Shown here one piece after another: positions 16,616 through 23,984 of a DNA stretch of 24,017 nt. Location of the stretch: NCBI GenBank assembly GCA_021789095.1, contig JAJYJX010000012.1, forward strand, positions 1-24,017, in the 5' to 3' direction. A model generated the notes under the pieces. That model ran no database searches. It had not been told where the DNA came from and worked only from the letters and a program-made list of their open reading frames with translations. Made by a program: the position numbers and the translations under genes. This stretch comes from a bacterium. Its GTDB lineage: Bacteria > JAMCPX01. The stretch's first letter is position 1. The number at the start of each line of letters is the position of its first letter.

Positions 16616-17186
16616 TATTCTCTTTCACAGCTATCAGCCCGTACTGGTACTCGCCGGATGGACCTTTCAGGACGATATCAAACCATCGTTTCAATAATGT
16701 TGTTGCATCTTCATAAGAAACCCTGTCCTGTAAGGGCGGGCCTGAGGGCATTGGTTCTTTCTTATGATCTATAAGCAGCAGGATGCCGTTGTTCTTCATG
16801 AGTCTCTTGAGTTCCCTGACAAAGGCATCCATGTCATAAGCCTCGTGCAGCATGTTCACGTTAATAACCATGTCAGCGATTCCATCATCAAGAGGGATGC
16901 TTGTCTCTTCTGATACTACCGCACGCACATTCTTGACATTCTGTTTTTCTATCTCCCTTTTTAATATTTTGAGCATCTCTTTTGACATATCGACTGCATA
17001 AACGAGTCCTTTTTCACCTATAAGCCCTGAAGCGGGGAACGTGTAGAAGCCGGTCCCACAGCCTGCATCAACAACGGTCATACCGCTTCTGATGCCTGCT
17101 GCCTTTAATATCATCTGCGGGTTCTCGTGCTTGGGTCTTTCAGGGTCGTTCAAGCGGTGGGCCTGTCCCGGATCGAATTTGTGCAT
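16605..17186 (-). CDS. Class I SAM-dependent methyltransferase
   Basis: A 193-residue cytosolic methyltransferase. Motif I is VVDAGCGTGFYTFPAS at about 38-53. Next comes LVYAVDMSKEMLKIL with the acidic residue that binds the SAM ribose. VSEETSIPLDDGIADMVINVNMLHE covers motifs II-III and resembles the UbiE/methyltransf_11 group. The N-terminal segment (PGQAHRLNDPERPKHENP) is seen in small methyltransferases of unknown substrate; similar ones sometimes act on metals or small molecules. It is the first gene of a pair with the D-aminoacylase. The ATG follows directly after the dodecin terminator, and no strong ribosome site is visible. Confidence 0.86.
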   Translation of the reverse strand: MHKFDPGQAHRLNDPERPKHENPQMILKAAGIRSGMTVVDAGCGTGFYTFPASGLIGEKGLVYAVDMSKEMLKILKREIEKQNVKNVRAVVSEETSIPLDDGIADMVINVNMLHEAYDMDAFVRELKRLMKNNGILLLIDHKKEPMPSGPPLQDRVSYEDATTLLKRWFDIVLKGPSGEYQYGLIAVKENNGR

Positions 17187-17188
17187 GG

Positions 17189-17229
17189 TAAAAAGGACAA
17201 AAAGAGGCAGAGCCTGTCAAGGCCCTGCC
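17189..17229 (-). terminator. Rho-independent terminator of the eight-gene operon
   Basis: Read on the minus strand, GGCAGGGCC-TTGACA-GGCTCTGCC forms a 9-base stem with one mismatch and a 6-base loop, followed at once by TCTTTTTGTCCTTTTT. It sits about 20 bases after the dodecin stop and just before the methyltransferase start. This is the clearest terminator in the window. Confidence 0.85.
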
Positions 17230-17250
17230 CGATTAATTTTAAGCTGTTGA

Positions 17251-17454
17251 TCAGTCTTCGAGGATGAAGGTGATGTTCATCGTTACCCGGTATTCGGCTA
17301 TCTTACCGTCCTGGATCTTTGCCTTCTGCGATACAATTTCTATGCCGGTAAGATTCCTCAAAGTTTTGTTTGCCCTTTTCAAAGCATCCTGTACAGCTTC
17401 CTGCCATCCTTTTGTGGATGACGACACTACCTGCGTTACTCTTGCTACTGCCAT
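17251..17454 (-). CDS. Dodecin family flavin-binding protein
   Basis: A 67-residue protein of the dodecin family, which forms hollow dodecamers that bind flavins, and in some species coenzyme A, for storage or protection. The sequence fits closely: VTQVVSSSTKGWQEAVQDAL at the start with the conserved Trp18, ANKTLRNLTGIEI in the middle, and the GKIAEYRVTMNITFILE strand with the family's basic and acidic residues at the end. The ATG is one base after the pgsA stop codon. Its GGAGGTG ribosome site lies inside the last pgsA codons, so translation is coupled. It is the last gene before the terminator. Confidence 0.95.
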   Translation of the reverse strand: MAVARVTQVVSSSTKGWQEAVQDALKRANKTLRNLTGIEIVSQKAKIQDGKIAEYRVTMNITFILED

Positions 17455-17455
17455 A

Positions 17456-18055
17456 CTACACCTCCGTTTTTAGTATTTTTGAAAAGTTCATGAAATAACG
17501 TATGCCTGACTGAATGGTTACATACAGTGCAATCCAGATAAACAGCATGCCTGTTCTCTGAAAGTTAATGCCAAAGTATGTATAATGGATAAGCAGGCCT
17601 ATAACAGCGGCTATCTGAAAATTTGTTTTATACTTACCCTCAAGGGATGCCGGTATTACGAGCCCTGAAGAAGCTGCTACCGCCCTCAGTCCTGTTACAG
17701 CAATCTCACGCCCTATGATCAGCGCTACAATCCATGCGTGGAGCCTGTTTACGGATACAAGCATGATCATCGTAGCGGCTATCAGAAGTTTGTCGGATAT
17801 CGGATCCAGCAGTTTCCCAAGGTTGGTTGTGCCTTTGTACTTTCTTGCAAAGTAGCCGTCAAAAAAATCTGTAAGCCCGCCCATGCCGAATATACCCGCT
17901 GTTATGAAACTTATCCATTCCAGTAATACAATGTTACGGGCATCTGCATATTTTATAATTTCCATCAACATAATGATAAAAGGTATAAGAAATACCCTTG
18001 ACAGGCTGAGCATGTTCGGCAGAGTTCTTATATCGTTTGAAATCCTGCTACGCAT
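17456..18055 (-). CDS. pgsA: CDP-diacylglycerol--glycerol-3-phosphate 3-phosphatidyltransferase
   Basis: A 199-residue inner-membrane enzyme that makes phosphatidylglycerol phosphate, the committed step to phosphatidylglycerol and cardiolipin. The CDP-alcohol phosphotransferase signature is complete: Asp63, Asp66, Gly67, Ala70, Arg71, Gly80, Asp84 and Asp88 in DFFDGYFAR and GKLLDPISDK. Several hydrophobic helices surround it. LPNMLSLSRVFLIPF at the N-terminus and REIAVTGLRAVA further on are typical of PgsA rather than of phosphatidylserine synthases. It overlaps the end of the TPR-AIM24 gene by 8 bases and is coupled to dodecin downstream. Confidence 0.95.
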   Translation of the reverse strand: MRSRISNDIRTLPNMLSLSRVFLIPFIIMLMEIIKYADARNIVLLEWISFITAGIFGMGGLTDFFDGYFARKYKGTTNLGKLLDPISDKLLIAATMIMLVSVNRLHAWIVALIIGREIAVTGLRAVAASSGLVIPASLEGKYKTNFQIAAVIGLLIHYTYFGINFQRTGMLFIWIALYVTIQSGIRYFMNFSKILKTEV

Positions 18056-19619
18056 CTATGAAAACCACGCCCTCCCCGTAAAAAGATATAAGGATATCCG
18101 GGGTATAATGCTTTACCGCAGATGGTTTTGGAATAAGCTTGCCGTGCCACCCAATCAGAGAATTCAGCCGAACGGACAGGGCATTATCCGTACTTACCCT
18201 TATGCTCAACAGGTTATGGGACAGGCCAAGGTATACGTCGGCTGTCCCTCTTATCTGGGTTACATTTATGCTTTTGTCCGCCTGGAGCTCGACCCTTCCG
18301 TTTTCCCATTCAAGATCACCCTGGAACGCTACAAGCTTTTCATCATCCAGGAACATTGCTTCATTCTTGAGATTGAAGAGCTTAACGGTTTTGAAATCGC
18401 TTTTCAGTATCAGTGCCCCCTTCCCGTAAACAAGCACTATGGGATCTTCCTTTCTTTCTGCAAAGAACGATTTCGTGTCCTTGCCCCTGTAACGCTTGTA
18501 TGCCTGTTCAATGGTTAAACCATCTGTCAGTGCTATGATCCCCTTGTTCCTGACATAGATAAGATTACCGTCGAGATTAAAAAGCAGCATTGACTCATTT
18601 ATGAAGTTAACCTTTGTGGCAAATTTTGATAAAGAGGTTTCTTCCAACACAGCAGAAAGACCTTGGGATGTCTTTTGGGCGGGTTTCCCGGCTTCCTGGT
18701 CACCGGTTTGTACCGTGGATACCTGTGGTTCTGCAGGTGCCGGTGCCTTCATGTCTGCCCGCGCTTTACCTGAAGGTTTTTTTTCTTCTGTCTCTGAAAG
18801 CTGCTTCTCAGGAGCGGGTTGCTCTTCTTCGAAAGACTCTTCCTTTTCCGTTTCTTCCGTTACTGCTGCTTCTTCATTCAGGAATTCCTGTTCGTCTATC
18901 GCAGATGGGCCGCGTTCTGTCTCTATGATTTGTTCTTCTTCATAATCTTCTGCAGATTCAGTGCCCCGCTGTTCCATGATTTCTTCATTGCCCTCTTCCT
19001 GAGTATGTTCTGCGGATGCCTGTCCGGTTTCCTTGTCTTGTTCCGAAACCTGATCCTCCCCGGGAATTTCTTCCTGGGGCTCTATAGCCTTATCCTTACC
19101 TATGGCCTCCTGCATTATATCCTCTGTGGTCAGTTCTGATACAACAGGTTCGTTGGGGCCGTGTTTTTTTATCTTTTTTACATAATCATTCATCCCCGCC
19201 TTTTTGAATGAATCGATCGCCTCGTCAACCCTGTTAAGTTTTAACAGGGCTTTCCCGTTGAGCTTGAGAACAGTTTTATTCCCGGGATCCTTAGTCAGGA
19301 CAACGGAGAACTCCTTTAATGCATTTTCGGGTTGATTGCTCTTAAGATAAGCCACGCCCAGGTTTGTGCGCAGCGGCATCGTATTAGGATAGCGTAGTAT
19401 AAGCTCCTCGTAGATCTTTACAGCCTTGCTGTACTGATCGAGTTTCAGCATTATTATTGCAAGCAGGTTCAAAGCCCTGTCGTCAGCCGGATTTCCGTCA
19501 AGTATCTTTTCGACCTCATCCTTTGCGTCAACATAATTTTCTTCAGCAAGATACTTTTTTGCTGTTTCCATGGATTTATCCTGCACAGGATTGTTAGAAA
19601 GATGCTTTATTTTTGCCAT
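18048..19619 (-). CDS. TPR protein with acidic linker and C-terminal AIM24-like domain
   Basis: A 523-residue protein in three parts. Residues about 15-150 are tetratricopeptide repeats (for example YSKAVKIYEELILRYPNTMPLRTNLGVAYLK). Residues about 160-330 are a low-complexity, Glu-rich and Pro/Ala-containing linker. Residues about 335-523 form a beta-rich domain that resembles the AIM24 family: GNLIYVRNKG, ILKSDFKTVKLFNLKNE, VYLGLSHNLLSIRV, LIGWHGKLIP and a closing LISFYGEGVVFIDA. There is no signal peptide. The start at 19619 is set by an AGAGGTGA site and sits two bases after the transglycosylase stop; a longer frame would overlap that gene by 61 bases. Its role is unknown; the TPRs imply protein binding. 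Confidence 0.8.
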   Translation of the reverse strand: MAKIKHLSNNPVQDKSMETAKKYLAEENYVDAKDEVEKILDGNPADDRALNLLAIIMLKLDQYSKAVKIYEELILRYPNTMPLRTNLGVAYLKSNQPENALKEFSVVLTKDPGNKTVLKLNGKALLKLNRVDEAIDSFKKAGMNDYVKKIKKHGPNEPVVSELTTEDIMQEAIGKDKAIEPQEEIPGEDQVSEQDKETGQASAEHTQEEGNEEIMEQRGTESAEDYEEEQIIETERGPSAIDEQEFLNEEAAVTEETEKEESFEEEQPAPEKQLSETEEKKPSGKARADMKAPAPAEPQVSTVQTGDQEAGKPAQKTSQGLSAVLEETSLSKFATKVNFINESMLLFNLDGNLIYVRNKGIIALTDGLTIEQAYKRYRGKDTKSFFAERKEDPIVLVYGKGALILKSDFKTVKLFNLKNEAMFLDDEKLVAFQGDLEWENGRVELQADKSINVTQIRGTADVYLGLSHNLLSIRVSTDNALSVRLNSLIGWHGKLIPKPSAVKHYTPDILISFYGEGVVFIDA

Positions 19620-19621
19620 TA

Positions 19622-20227
19622 TCACCTCTCGGTATAGCCCTTCATTTTCCAGAATGTCTTTAATACCTTTGCAACATACCACTGCGTTTCTGGATACGGT
19701 GGTATGCCATTGTATTTTATAACAGCTTTTTCCCCTGCGTTGTAAGCTGCTATCGCCTTTATATAGTCTCCCTTGAACATGGTATACAGATATTTGAAAT
19801 ATTTAACTCCTGCTTCTATATTGTCCCTTGGGGTATAAATGTCGGGCATATTCATCTCTTTAAATGTTGAGGGCAGCAGCTGCATGAGCCCGACAGCGCC
19901 TGCAGACGATATTGCATGCGGCATAAAATCGCTCTCAACCTTTATCATTGCCATTATCAGGAGGGGATCTACCCCGTATTTTCCGGCAACCCGCTCTACC
20001 TTATCCTGAAGCTTTACCTGCGGTATCCTGGTGCGATCAAAAGATCCATATTCCCTGAAAATGAGTTTATACTTTCTATTTGTAGGTACATTGGTAAAAT
20101 GTATAACATTGTTGCCGTCAACATATGAATAAATATCCGTCCTTGCCGGCACTGCACCTGTAAGGCATAGCACAATTACCGATAACAAGATGATGCCTGT
20201 ATGCCTGTTTAAAGAAGCATTCAGCAC
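19622..20227 (-). CDS. Lytic transglycosylase (SLT domain) with N-terminal DUF4124
   Basis: A 201-residue periplasmic enzyme that cleaves peptidoglycan glycan strands to form anhydromuropeptides. A hydrophobic signal segment (GIILLSVIVLCLTGAVPA) precedes a DUF4124-like segment, DIYSYVDGNNVIHFTNVPTN, at 31-50. The SLT domain follows: VDPLLIMAMIKVESDF with the catalytic Glu98, SSAGAVGLMQLLPST at 107-121, and IAAYNAGEKAV at 159-169. The start codon is GTG at 20225-20227, chosen because AGGAGGA lies just upstream and argJ ends nine bases before. The gene is packed between argJ and the TPR-AIM24 gene. Confidence 0.93.
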   Translation of the reverse strand: MLNASLNRHTGIILLSVIVLCLTGAVPARTDIYSYVDGNNVIHFTNVPTNRKYKLIFREYGSFDRTRIPQVKLQDKVERVAGKYGVDPLLIMAMIKVESDFMPHAISSAGAVGLMQLLPSTFKEMNMPDIYTPRDNIEAGVKYFKYLYTMFKGDYIKAIAAYNAGEKAVIKYNGIPPYPETQWYVAKVLKTFWKMKGYTER

Positions 20228-20235
20228 CGTTCCTC

Positions 20236-21426
20236 CTAACTTGTATAGGTTGAATTGATACGGACATAATCATAGGTGAAATCGCAGGTCATTACATTAA
20301 ATCCTTTATTGCCTGAACCCAGGTCAACCGCAAGCTGGATGGTTCTGTTTTTCATTGAATTTCTTACTTTCAGCAGCGCATCATTGTCTATACCCTTGCC
20401 GCAGTTAAACACTATCTGTTTGCCTATCCAGATCTTCAGCCTTGATTCGCTTACATAGGGGCACGATGCTCCAACTGTTGCAACGATCCTGCCCCAGTTA
20501 GGATCTTCTCCGAAGAAAGCGGTTTTAATCAATGGTGAATTTGCAAGTTTAAACGCGACCCTTTTCCCGTCCTCTTCTGTCTTTGTGCCGGTAACGCTGA
20601 TCTCTATTACCTTGTTTGCGCCTTCCCCGTCCTTTACCATCTTTTCGGAAAGTTCTCTTGTCAGGTCTATCAGTGCCTGCTCAAACAATGAGTAATTTTT
20701 TCCATGTTCATTTATAATATCATTTTCTGCAAGCCCGTTGGCGAGAATGAATACCGTGTCGTTTGTGCTCATTTCTCCGTCTATGGTAATCCTGTTGAAC
20801 GATGCATCAGAAGCAGCAAGCATTGCTTTTCTGAGGGCACCTGGAGTTATGTTAACATCGGATGTAAAAAATCCAAGCATTGTCGCAAAATGCGGCTGTA
20901 TCATACCTGATCCTTTAACAAACCCTGTAAGTATGACTTCCCTGCCGTTGATCTTTAACCTCCTGGATCCGTACTTCGGAACAGTGTCCGTTGTCATTAC
21001 CGCTTTTACTGCATCCATAAAACCCTGTCTGGAAAGATCGTTCTTCAGGGTTATTATGTGGGCGTTAATCTTTTCAACAGGCAGCCTTCTGCCGATGATC
21101 CCTGTAGATGCAACAAGGACCTCTTCGGGCTTTACATTAAAGCCTTTGGCATATGCGTTTATGATCTCGTTAACATCCTTTATGCCGTCTTTGGCTGTTG
21201 CAGCATTTGCTATACCGCTGTTTGCAATTATGATCCTTTTCTTGCCCTTTTTAAGCTGGTTCATTGAAACTACAACAGGTGCAGCCTTTATGGCATTTGT
21301 GGTAAACAGGCCGGCTGCTATTGCCGGGACCTCCGAGTATACAATGGCCAGATCCTTTTTACCATCGTTCTTTATGCCGCATGGTGTCCCTGCATACAGA
21401 AAGCCCTTTGGTAACGATAGTGCCAT
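20236..21426 (-). CDS. argJ: Bifunctional glutamate N-acetyltransferase / amino-acid acetyltransferase
   Basis: A 396-residue cytosolic enzyme of arginine synthesis that transfers the acetyl group of N-acetylornithine to glutamate. The autocleavage site is HFATMLGF with the nucleophile Thr182, which splits the chain into alpha and beta parts. Other marks are ASTGIIGRRLP (107-115) for the oxyanion hole, GSGMIQP, RITIDGEMSTNDTV, KMVKDGEGANK, and FGEDPNWGRIVATVGAS. The common NSGNANA motif reads NSGIANA at 69-75, a small departure. The ATG is two bases after the DUF2889 stop, with AAGGAAGGA as ribosome site. The ArgA-like acetyltransferase at 5231-5692 would prime the cycle. Whether it also uses acetyl-CoA cannot be decided here. 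Confidence 0.96.
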   Translation of the reverse strand: MALSLPKGFLYAGTPCGIKNDGKKDLAIVYSEVPAIAAGLFTTNAIKAAPVVVSMNQLKKGKKRIIIANSGIANAATAKDGIKDVNEIINAYAKGFNVKPEEVLVASTGIIGRRLPVEKINAHIITLKNDLSRQGFMDAVKAVMTTDTVPKYGSRRLKINGREVILTGFVKGSGMIQPHFATMLGFFTSDVNITPGALRKAMLAASDASFNRITIDGEMSTNDTVFILANGLAENDIINEHGKNYSLFEQALIDLTRELSEKMVKDGEGANKVIEISVTGTKTEEDGKRVAFKLANSPLIKTAFFGEDPNWGRIVATVGASCPYVSESRLKIWIGKQIVFNCGKGIDNDALLKVRNSMKNRTIQLAVDLGSGNKGFNVMTCDFTYDYVRINSTYTS

Positions 21427-21428
21427 GT

Positions 21429-21887
21429 TTATCCTTCCTTAAAAACGATACAACTGTTTTTCAAATAAGGCATAACCTTTGCTATCCTCTCCTCTTCGCT
21501 TAGTTTTTTGCGTTTATCATGCGTACCATACCCGGCCTTAACACCTATTAGCATAGAAGCGGCAAATCTCATAGCGTTTTGTAAGATCTCCACAACGTGT
21601 GTACATCCTGCTGCATGTCCAAGCGCATCTGCTATCTTCTTGTTTACACCCCTTTCAATCCTAAAACCAATGATTTTCTCAATATTTACCGCTGCCATGG
21701 CGCAAGGTGTATAGGGCACCCGCATCATCTTGACGCCTGCATCGGCGATCCGTTGTGTTGAGAGGTCTATCTTTATTTCAATGCTTATACTGTGGTGGAG
21801 ATCCAGCAGCGAAGCAGCCAGAACAACAGTCTGTGCGTCGAGCTGACGCAGCCTTATATTTATATTTCTTTCATAAATATCATTCAT
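21429..21887 (-). CDS. DUF2889 family protein
   Basis: A 152-residue protein of the DUF2889 family, which has no established function. The family-like features are the early RLRQLDAQTVVLAASLLDLHHSISIEIKI strand pattern, DAGVKMMRVPYTPC, the conserved block AAGCTHVVEILQNAMRFAAS and the Cys-Thr-His in it. There is no signal peptide or membrane helix. Its ATG is three bases after the DUF35 stop, with GAAGAGG as ribosome site, so it is coupled to the thiolase/DUF35 pair. This suggests a role with that pair, perhaps in acyl-CoA or a related thioester pathway, but this is only inference from position. Confidence 0.82.
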   Translation of the reverse strand: MNDIYERNINIRLRQLDAQTVVLAASLLDLHHSISIEIKIDLSTQRIADAGVKMMRVPYTPCAMAAVNIEKIIGFRIERGVNKKIADALGHAAGCTHVVEILQNAMRFAASMLIGVKAGYGTHDKRKKLSEEERIAKVMPYLKNSCIVFKEG

Positions 21888-21890
21888 TTT

Positions 21891-22442
21891 CTAAACCTCT
21901 TCAGCAGGAACATACCAGAAGTCGCCCATGTCCCCGTTTCTTTCGTCTCTGAATTGTATCTTGACCTTCATACCTATCCTTGCCTTTCTTATATCCTTTA
22001 AGAATACATTCTGCATTATAAGAGTGTCGGCCCCGTCCACCCTTACAAATGCACATACATAGGGTGTCTTATCATAAAATACGGAAGTCCCATAATAAAC
22101 TATTGTATATGTTATAATCTCTGCGGTATCCCCGAGCCTTATCCATTCTGTAGGTGCATAGCATTCATTGCAGTTAATCCTCGGAGGCAGCCATACCTTG
22201 CCGCAGTGTGTGCATTTTGAGCCCAGCAGCTGCTTGTTGTCACGTATTTCTCTGAAAAATCTGGATATGCCGCCGTAACTGTACTTGTAAGTTATATCCA
22301 TACTATCTGGTATTTCAAGCGGGGCATCTATGGATGGGTTACCGTACAGCTCGTCTTTAAATGCCTTTTCAATGAGCTCCTTCGGGACCTTTATCTTTTT
22401 TGATGCGAGTTCAAGCCATTTTTCCTTGTTCTGAATCATCAT
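21891..22442 (-). CDS. Zn-ribbon/OB-fold (DUF35) acyl-CoA-associated protein
   Basis: A 183-residue protein. After an N-terminal helical part (to about 70) comes a rubredoxin-like zinc ribbon with Cys77, Cys80, Cys91 and Cys94 (CTHC and CNEC). An OB fold at about 100-180 contains YTIVYYGTSVFYDKTPYVCAFVRVDG. DUF35 proteins bind acyl-CoA and bridge partners of the thiolase fold, as in the archaeal HMG-CoA synthase-thiolase complex, BbsAB and the Ltp2-ChsH2 aldolase. The thiolase-like gene is directly upstream: the stop overlaps this start (ATGA). AAGGAG lies two bases before the first ATG (22442) and five before the second (22439), so the second may be the true start. Confidence 0.93.
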   Translation of the reverse strand: MMIQNKEKWLELASKKIKVPKELIEKAFKDELYGNPSIDAPLEIPDSMDITYKYSYGGISRFFREIRDNKQLLGSKCTHCGKVWLPPRINCNECYAPTEWIRLGDTAEIITYTIVYYGTSVFYDKTPYVCAFVRVDGADTLIMQNVFLKDIRKARIGMKVKIQFRDERNGDMGDFWYVPAEEV

Positions 22443-23725
22443 CGCTCCTTTACTCTTCGACCCCGTAACTTTCTATTATTTGAACCCTTGATCCTTTTAA
22501 CCCTTGATCCCTTTTTCTTTGCTTTAACTTTCTCAATCCTCTCCACGATCACCGCCGCTGTCCATGCTGTTGCAGGTCCGCCGATGCTCTGCACCAATCC
22601 GACCCTTGCGTTCTTTACCTGTCTTTTTTCTGCCCTGCCCTGGACCTGCAGTGCTGCTTCGCCTGTCTGCATAACACCTGTTGCACCTACTGCATGACCG
22701 CATCCGATCAGGCCGCCACTGGGATTGACAGGCAAAGAGCCTGTCATCTCGACAACACCATTTTCTATCAATTTGCCGCCTTCTCCGGGTTTGCAAAAAT
22801 TGAAAGCCTCATAGGAAAGTATCTCCGCACCTGTAAAGGCATCATGCAGTTCTGCGAAATCCAGTTCTTTTGCAGGATTTTTAATATCCGCCATCTTATA
22901 AGCATCCCTGCCCGCGTAAAGACTTGAAGTGAACACCGTTATGTCCTCCCTTTCTCCGGCAAAAGCTTTATCGAGTGAGAGCCCAACGCCTGTTATCCAT
23001 GCAGGGTTGTCTGCCAGGACTTTTGCCCTATCCTCCGAGGCGAGTATTATTGCGGATGCACCCTCTGAGTAAAGGCAGTTATCATAGAATTTGAAAGGAT
23101 AAGTAATCATTCTCGAATTAAGGACATCATTAACTGTAAGCAATTTAGGGCTCTGTGCAATGGGATTGTTCATTGCATTTTTATGGTTCTTGACGGAAAC
23201 CATTGCCATCTGCCTTTCAGTGGGTGTGCCGTACCTGTCCATGTGAGCTATCAATGGAAGGGCATAAGATGCCGCTGCTGTCAGGCCCATCGGGTTTTCG
23301 AACGTCATATCACCTGAAAACAGTATTGCTTTCAGTGTTTCCGGGGTCGCATGCCCGACCTGGTAGTTGTAATTGTCCGTTGCCTTCTCAACACCAAGCA
23401 CCATAACTATATCGTAAAGGCCGGATGCAACCCATGTCCATCCCACAAATACGGCTGCCCCCCCTGTTGCGCCTCCTGTTGCAACCCTTACAGACGGCTT
23501 GAGTCCCATGCCGATGTAATTATGAATATAAACATCCGGCATGAACTGCCTTTCAAAAAACTCGTTGTAAATGCCGTAAACAACACCATTCACCTCTTTC
23601 TTGTCTATGCCTGCATCGGCAAGCGCGGATTTTGCCGCATCAAATGAGAGCTCATAGTATGTCTTTTCCAGCCACCTTGCCCTGAACTGTGTTGTCCCGA
23701 AACCGACAATGGCCACCTTCCTCAT
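22439..23725 (-). CDS. SCP2/SCPx-type thiolase-like protein, apparently lacking the nucleophilic Cys
   Basis: A 428-residue thiolase-fold protein. Recognisable blocks are KVAIVGFGTTQF at the start, VATGGATGGAAVFVG at 81-95, YSEGASAIILAS at 219-230, ELHDAFTGAEIL at 292-303 with His294, NPSGGLIGCGHAVGATG at 334-350 with His344, and GLVQSIGGPATAWTAAVIVER near 376-396. In thiolases the second block carries the acylated cysteine (as in NACASGS); here the aligned residue is Gly85. The usual HDCFT reads HDAFT, and the late cysteine of thiolases is also not seen. Residues after about 397 form a Lys/Arg-rich tail that looks added. A GGAG ribosome site and the CCCCGTTAGAAA repeat lie upstream. It leads the eight-gene operon. 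It may be a C-C lyase or aldolase with the DUF35 partner. Confidence 0.88.
   Translation of the reverse strand: MRKVAIVGFGTTQFRARWLEKTYYELSFDAAKSALADAGIDKKEVNGVVYGIYNEFFERQFMPDVYIHNYIGMGLKPSVRVATGGATGGAAVFVGWTWVASGLYDIVMVLGVEKATDNYNYQVGHATPETLKAILFSGDMTFENPMGLTAAASYALPLIAHMDRYGTPTERQMAMVSVKNHKNAMNNPIAQSPKLLTVNDVLNSRMITYPFKFYDNCLYSEGASAIILASEDRAKVLADNPAWITGVGLSLDKAFAGEREDITVFTSSLYAGRDAYKMADIKNPAKELDFAELHDAFTGAEILSYEAFNFCKPGEGGKLIENGVVEMTGSLPVNPSGGLIGCGHAVGATGVMQTGEAALQVQGRAEKRQVKNARVGLVQSIGGPATAWTAAVIVERIEKVKAKKKGSRVKRIKGSNNRKLRGRRVKER
22470..22517. repeat. Short tandem repeat AACCCTTGATCC within the thiolase-like gene end
   Basis: On the plus strand AACCCTTGATCC occurs twice, 17 bases apart (22482-22493 and 22499-22510), each followed by T-rich sequence. 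It lies in frame at the 3' end of the thiolase-like gene, where it encodes the basic tail (GSRVKRIKGSNNRK). Similar AACCCTTGA arrays are usually intergenic, which suggests the stop codon was lost into a repeat. Confidence 0.5.
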
Positions 23726-23738
23726 ATATACTCCTTTA

Positions 23739-23778
23739 CCCCGTTAGAAAACCCCGTCTGCGTGCCTTTCTAACGGGG
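23739..23778. repeat. Perfect 12-base inverted repeat CCCCGTTAGAAA / TTTCTAACGGGG
   Basis: Arms at 23739-23750 and 23767-23778 are perfect complements with a 16-base loop that itself holds another ACCCCGT. It sits directly upstream of the thiolase-like gene's ribosome site, so it would be in the 5' leader if the promoter is further out. The same core occurs at 8263-8273 and, altered, at 8352-8362. Confidence 0.6.
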
Positions 23779-23920
23779 TTTACAGATTTTCATTCATATC
23801 ATATTTATATATTTTATCCAGTTTTTTATTCCCCGTCTTACAGCGCCAGAAGCCGGCGGCTTGCTCTAACGGAGAGGGTTGCCGGGATGACAAGTAGGAT
23901 TGTGTTGTTTGATGAATCGG

Positions 23921-23941
23921 ACCGCTAAAAATAATAGCGGT
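23921..23941. terminator. Hairpin ACCGCTA ... TAGCGGT
   Basis: A perfect 7-base stem with a 7-base AT-rich loop lies about 45 bases beyond the presumed end of the gene entering from the right edge. It could end that minus-strand transcript, but no T-run follows on the minus strand. Confidence 0.35.
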
Positions 23942-23984
23942 TTAATCACAAGATTTAAAGTATATTATGGGAATGTTTAACGGC

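Noticed and set aside
17206-17220. TTGACA on the minus strand as a promoter of the methyltransferase
   Set aside because: It is the loop of the dodecin terminator, and no -10 box lies at a suitable distance.
17883-18518. 211-codon plus-strand frame across pgsA and the TPR-AIM24 gene
   Set aside because: It is antisense to two coupled genes and shows no family features.
19620-19682. Upstream start of the TPR-AIM24 gene
   Set aside because: It would overlap the transglycosylase by 61 bases and lacks the AGAGGTGA site found before 19619.
22470-22517. CRISPR-like repeats
   Set aside because: There are only two short copies with no regular spacers, inside a coding frame. No other array-like pattern was seen in the window.
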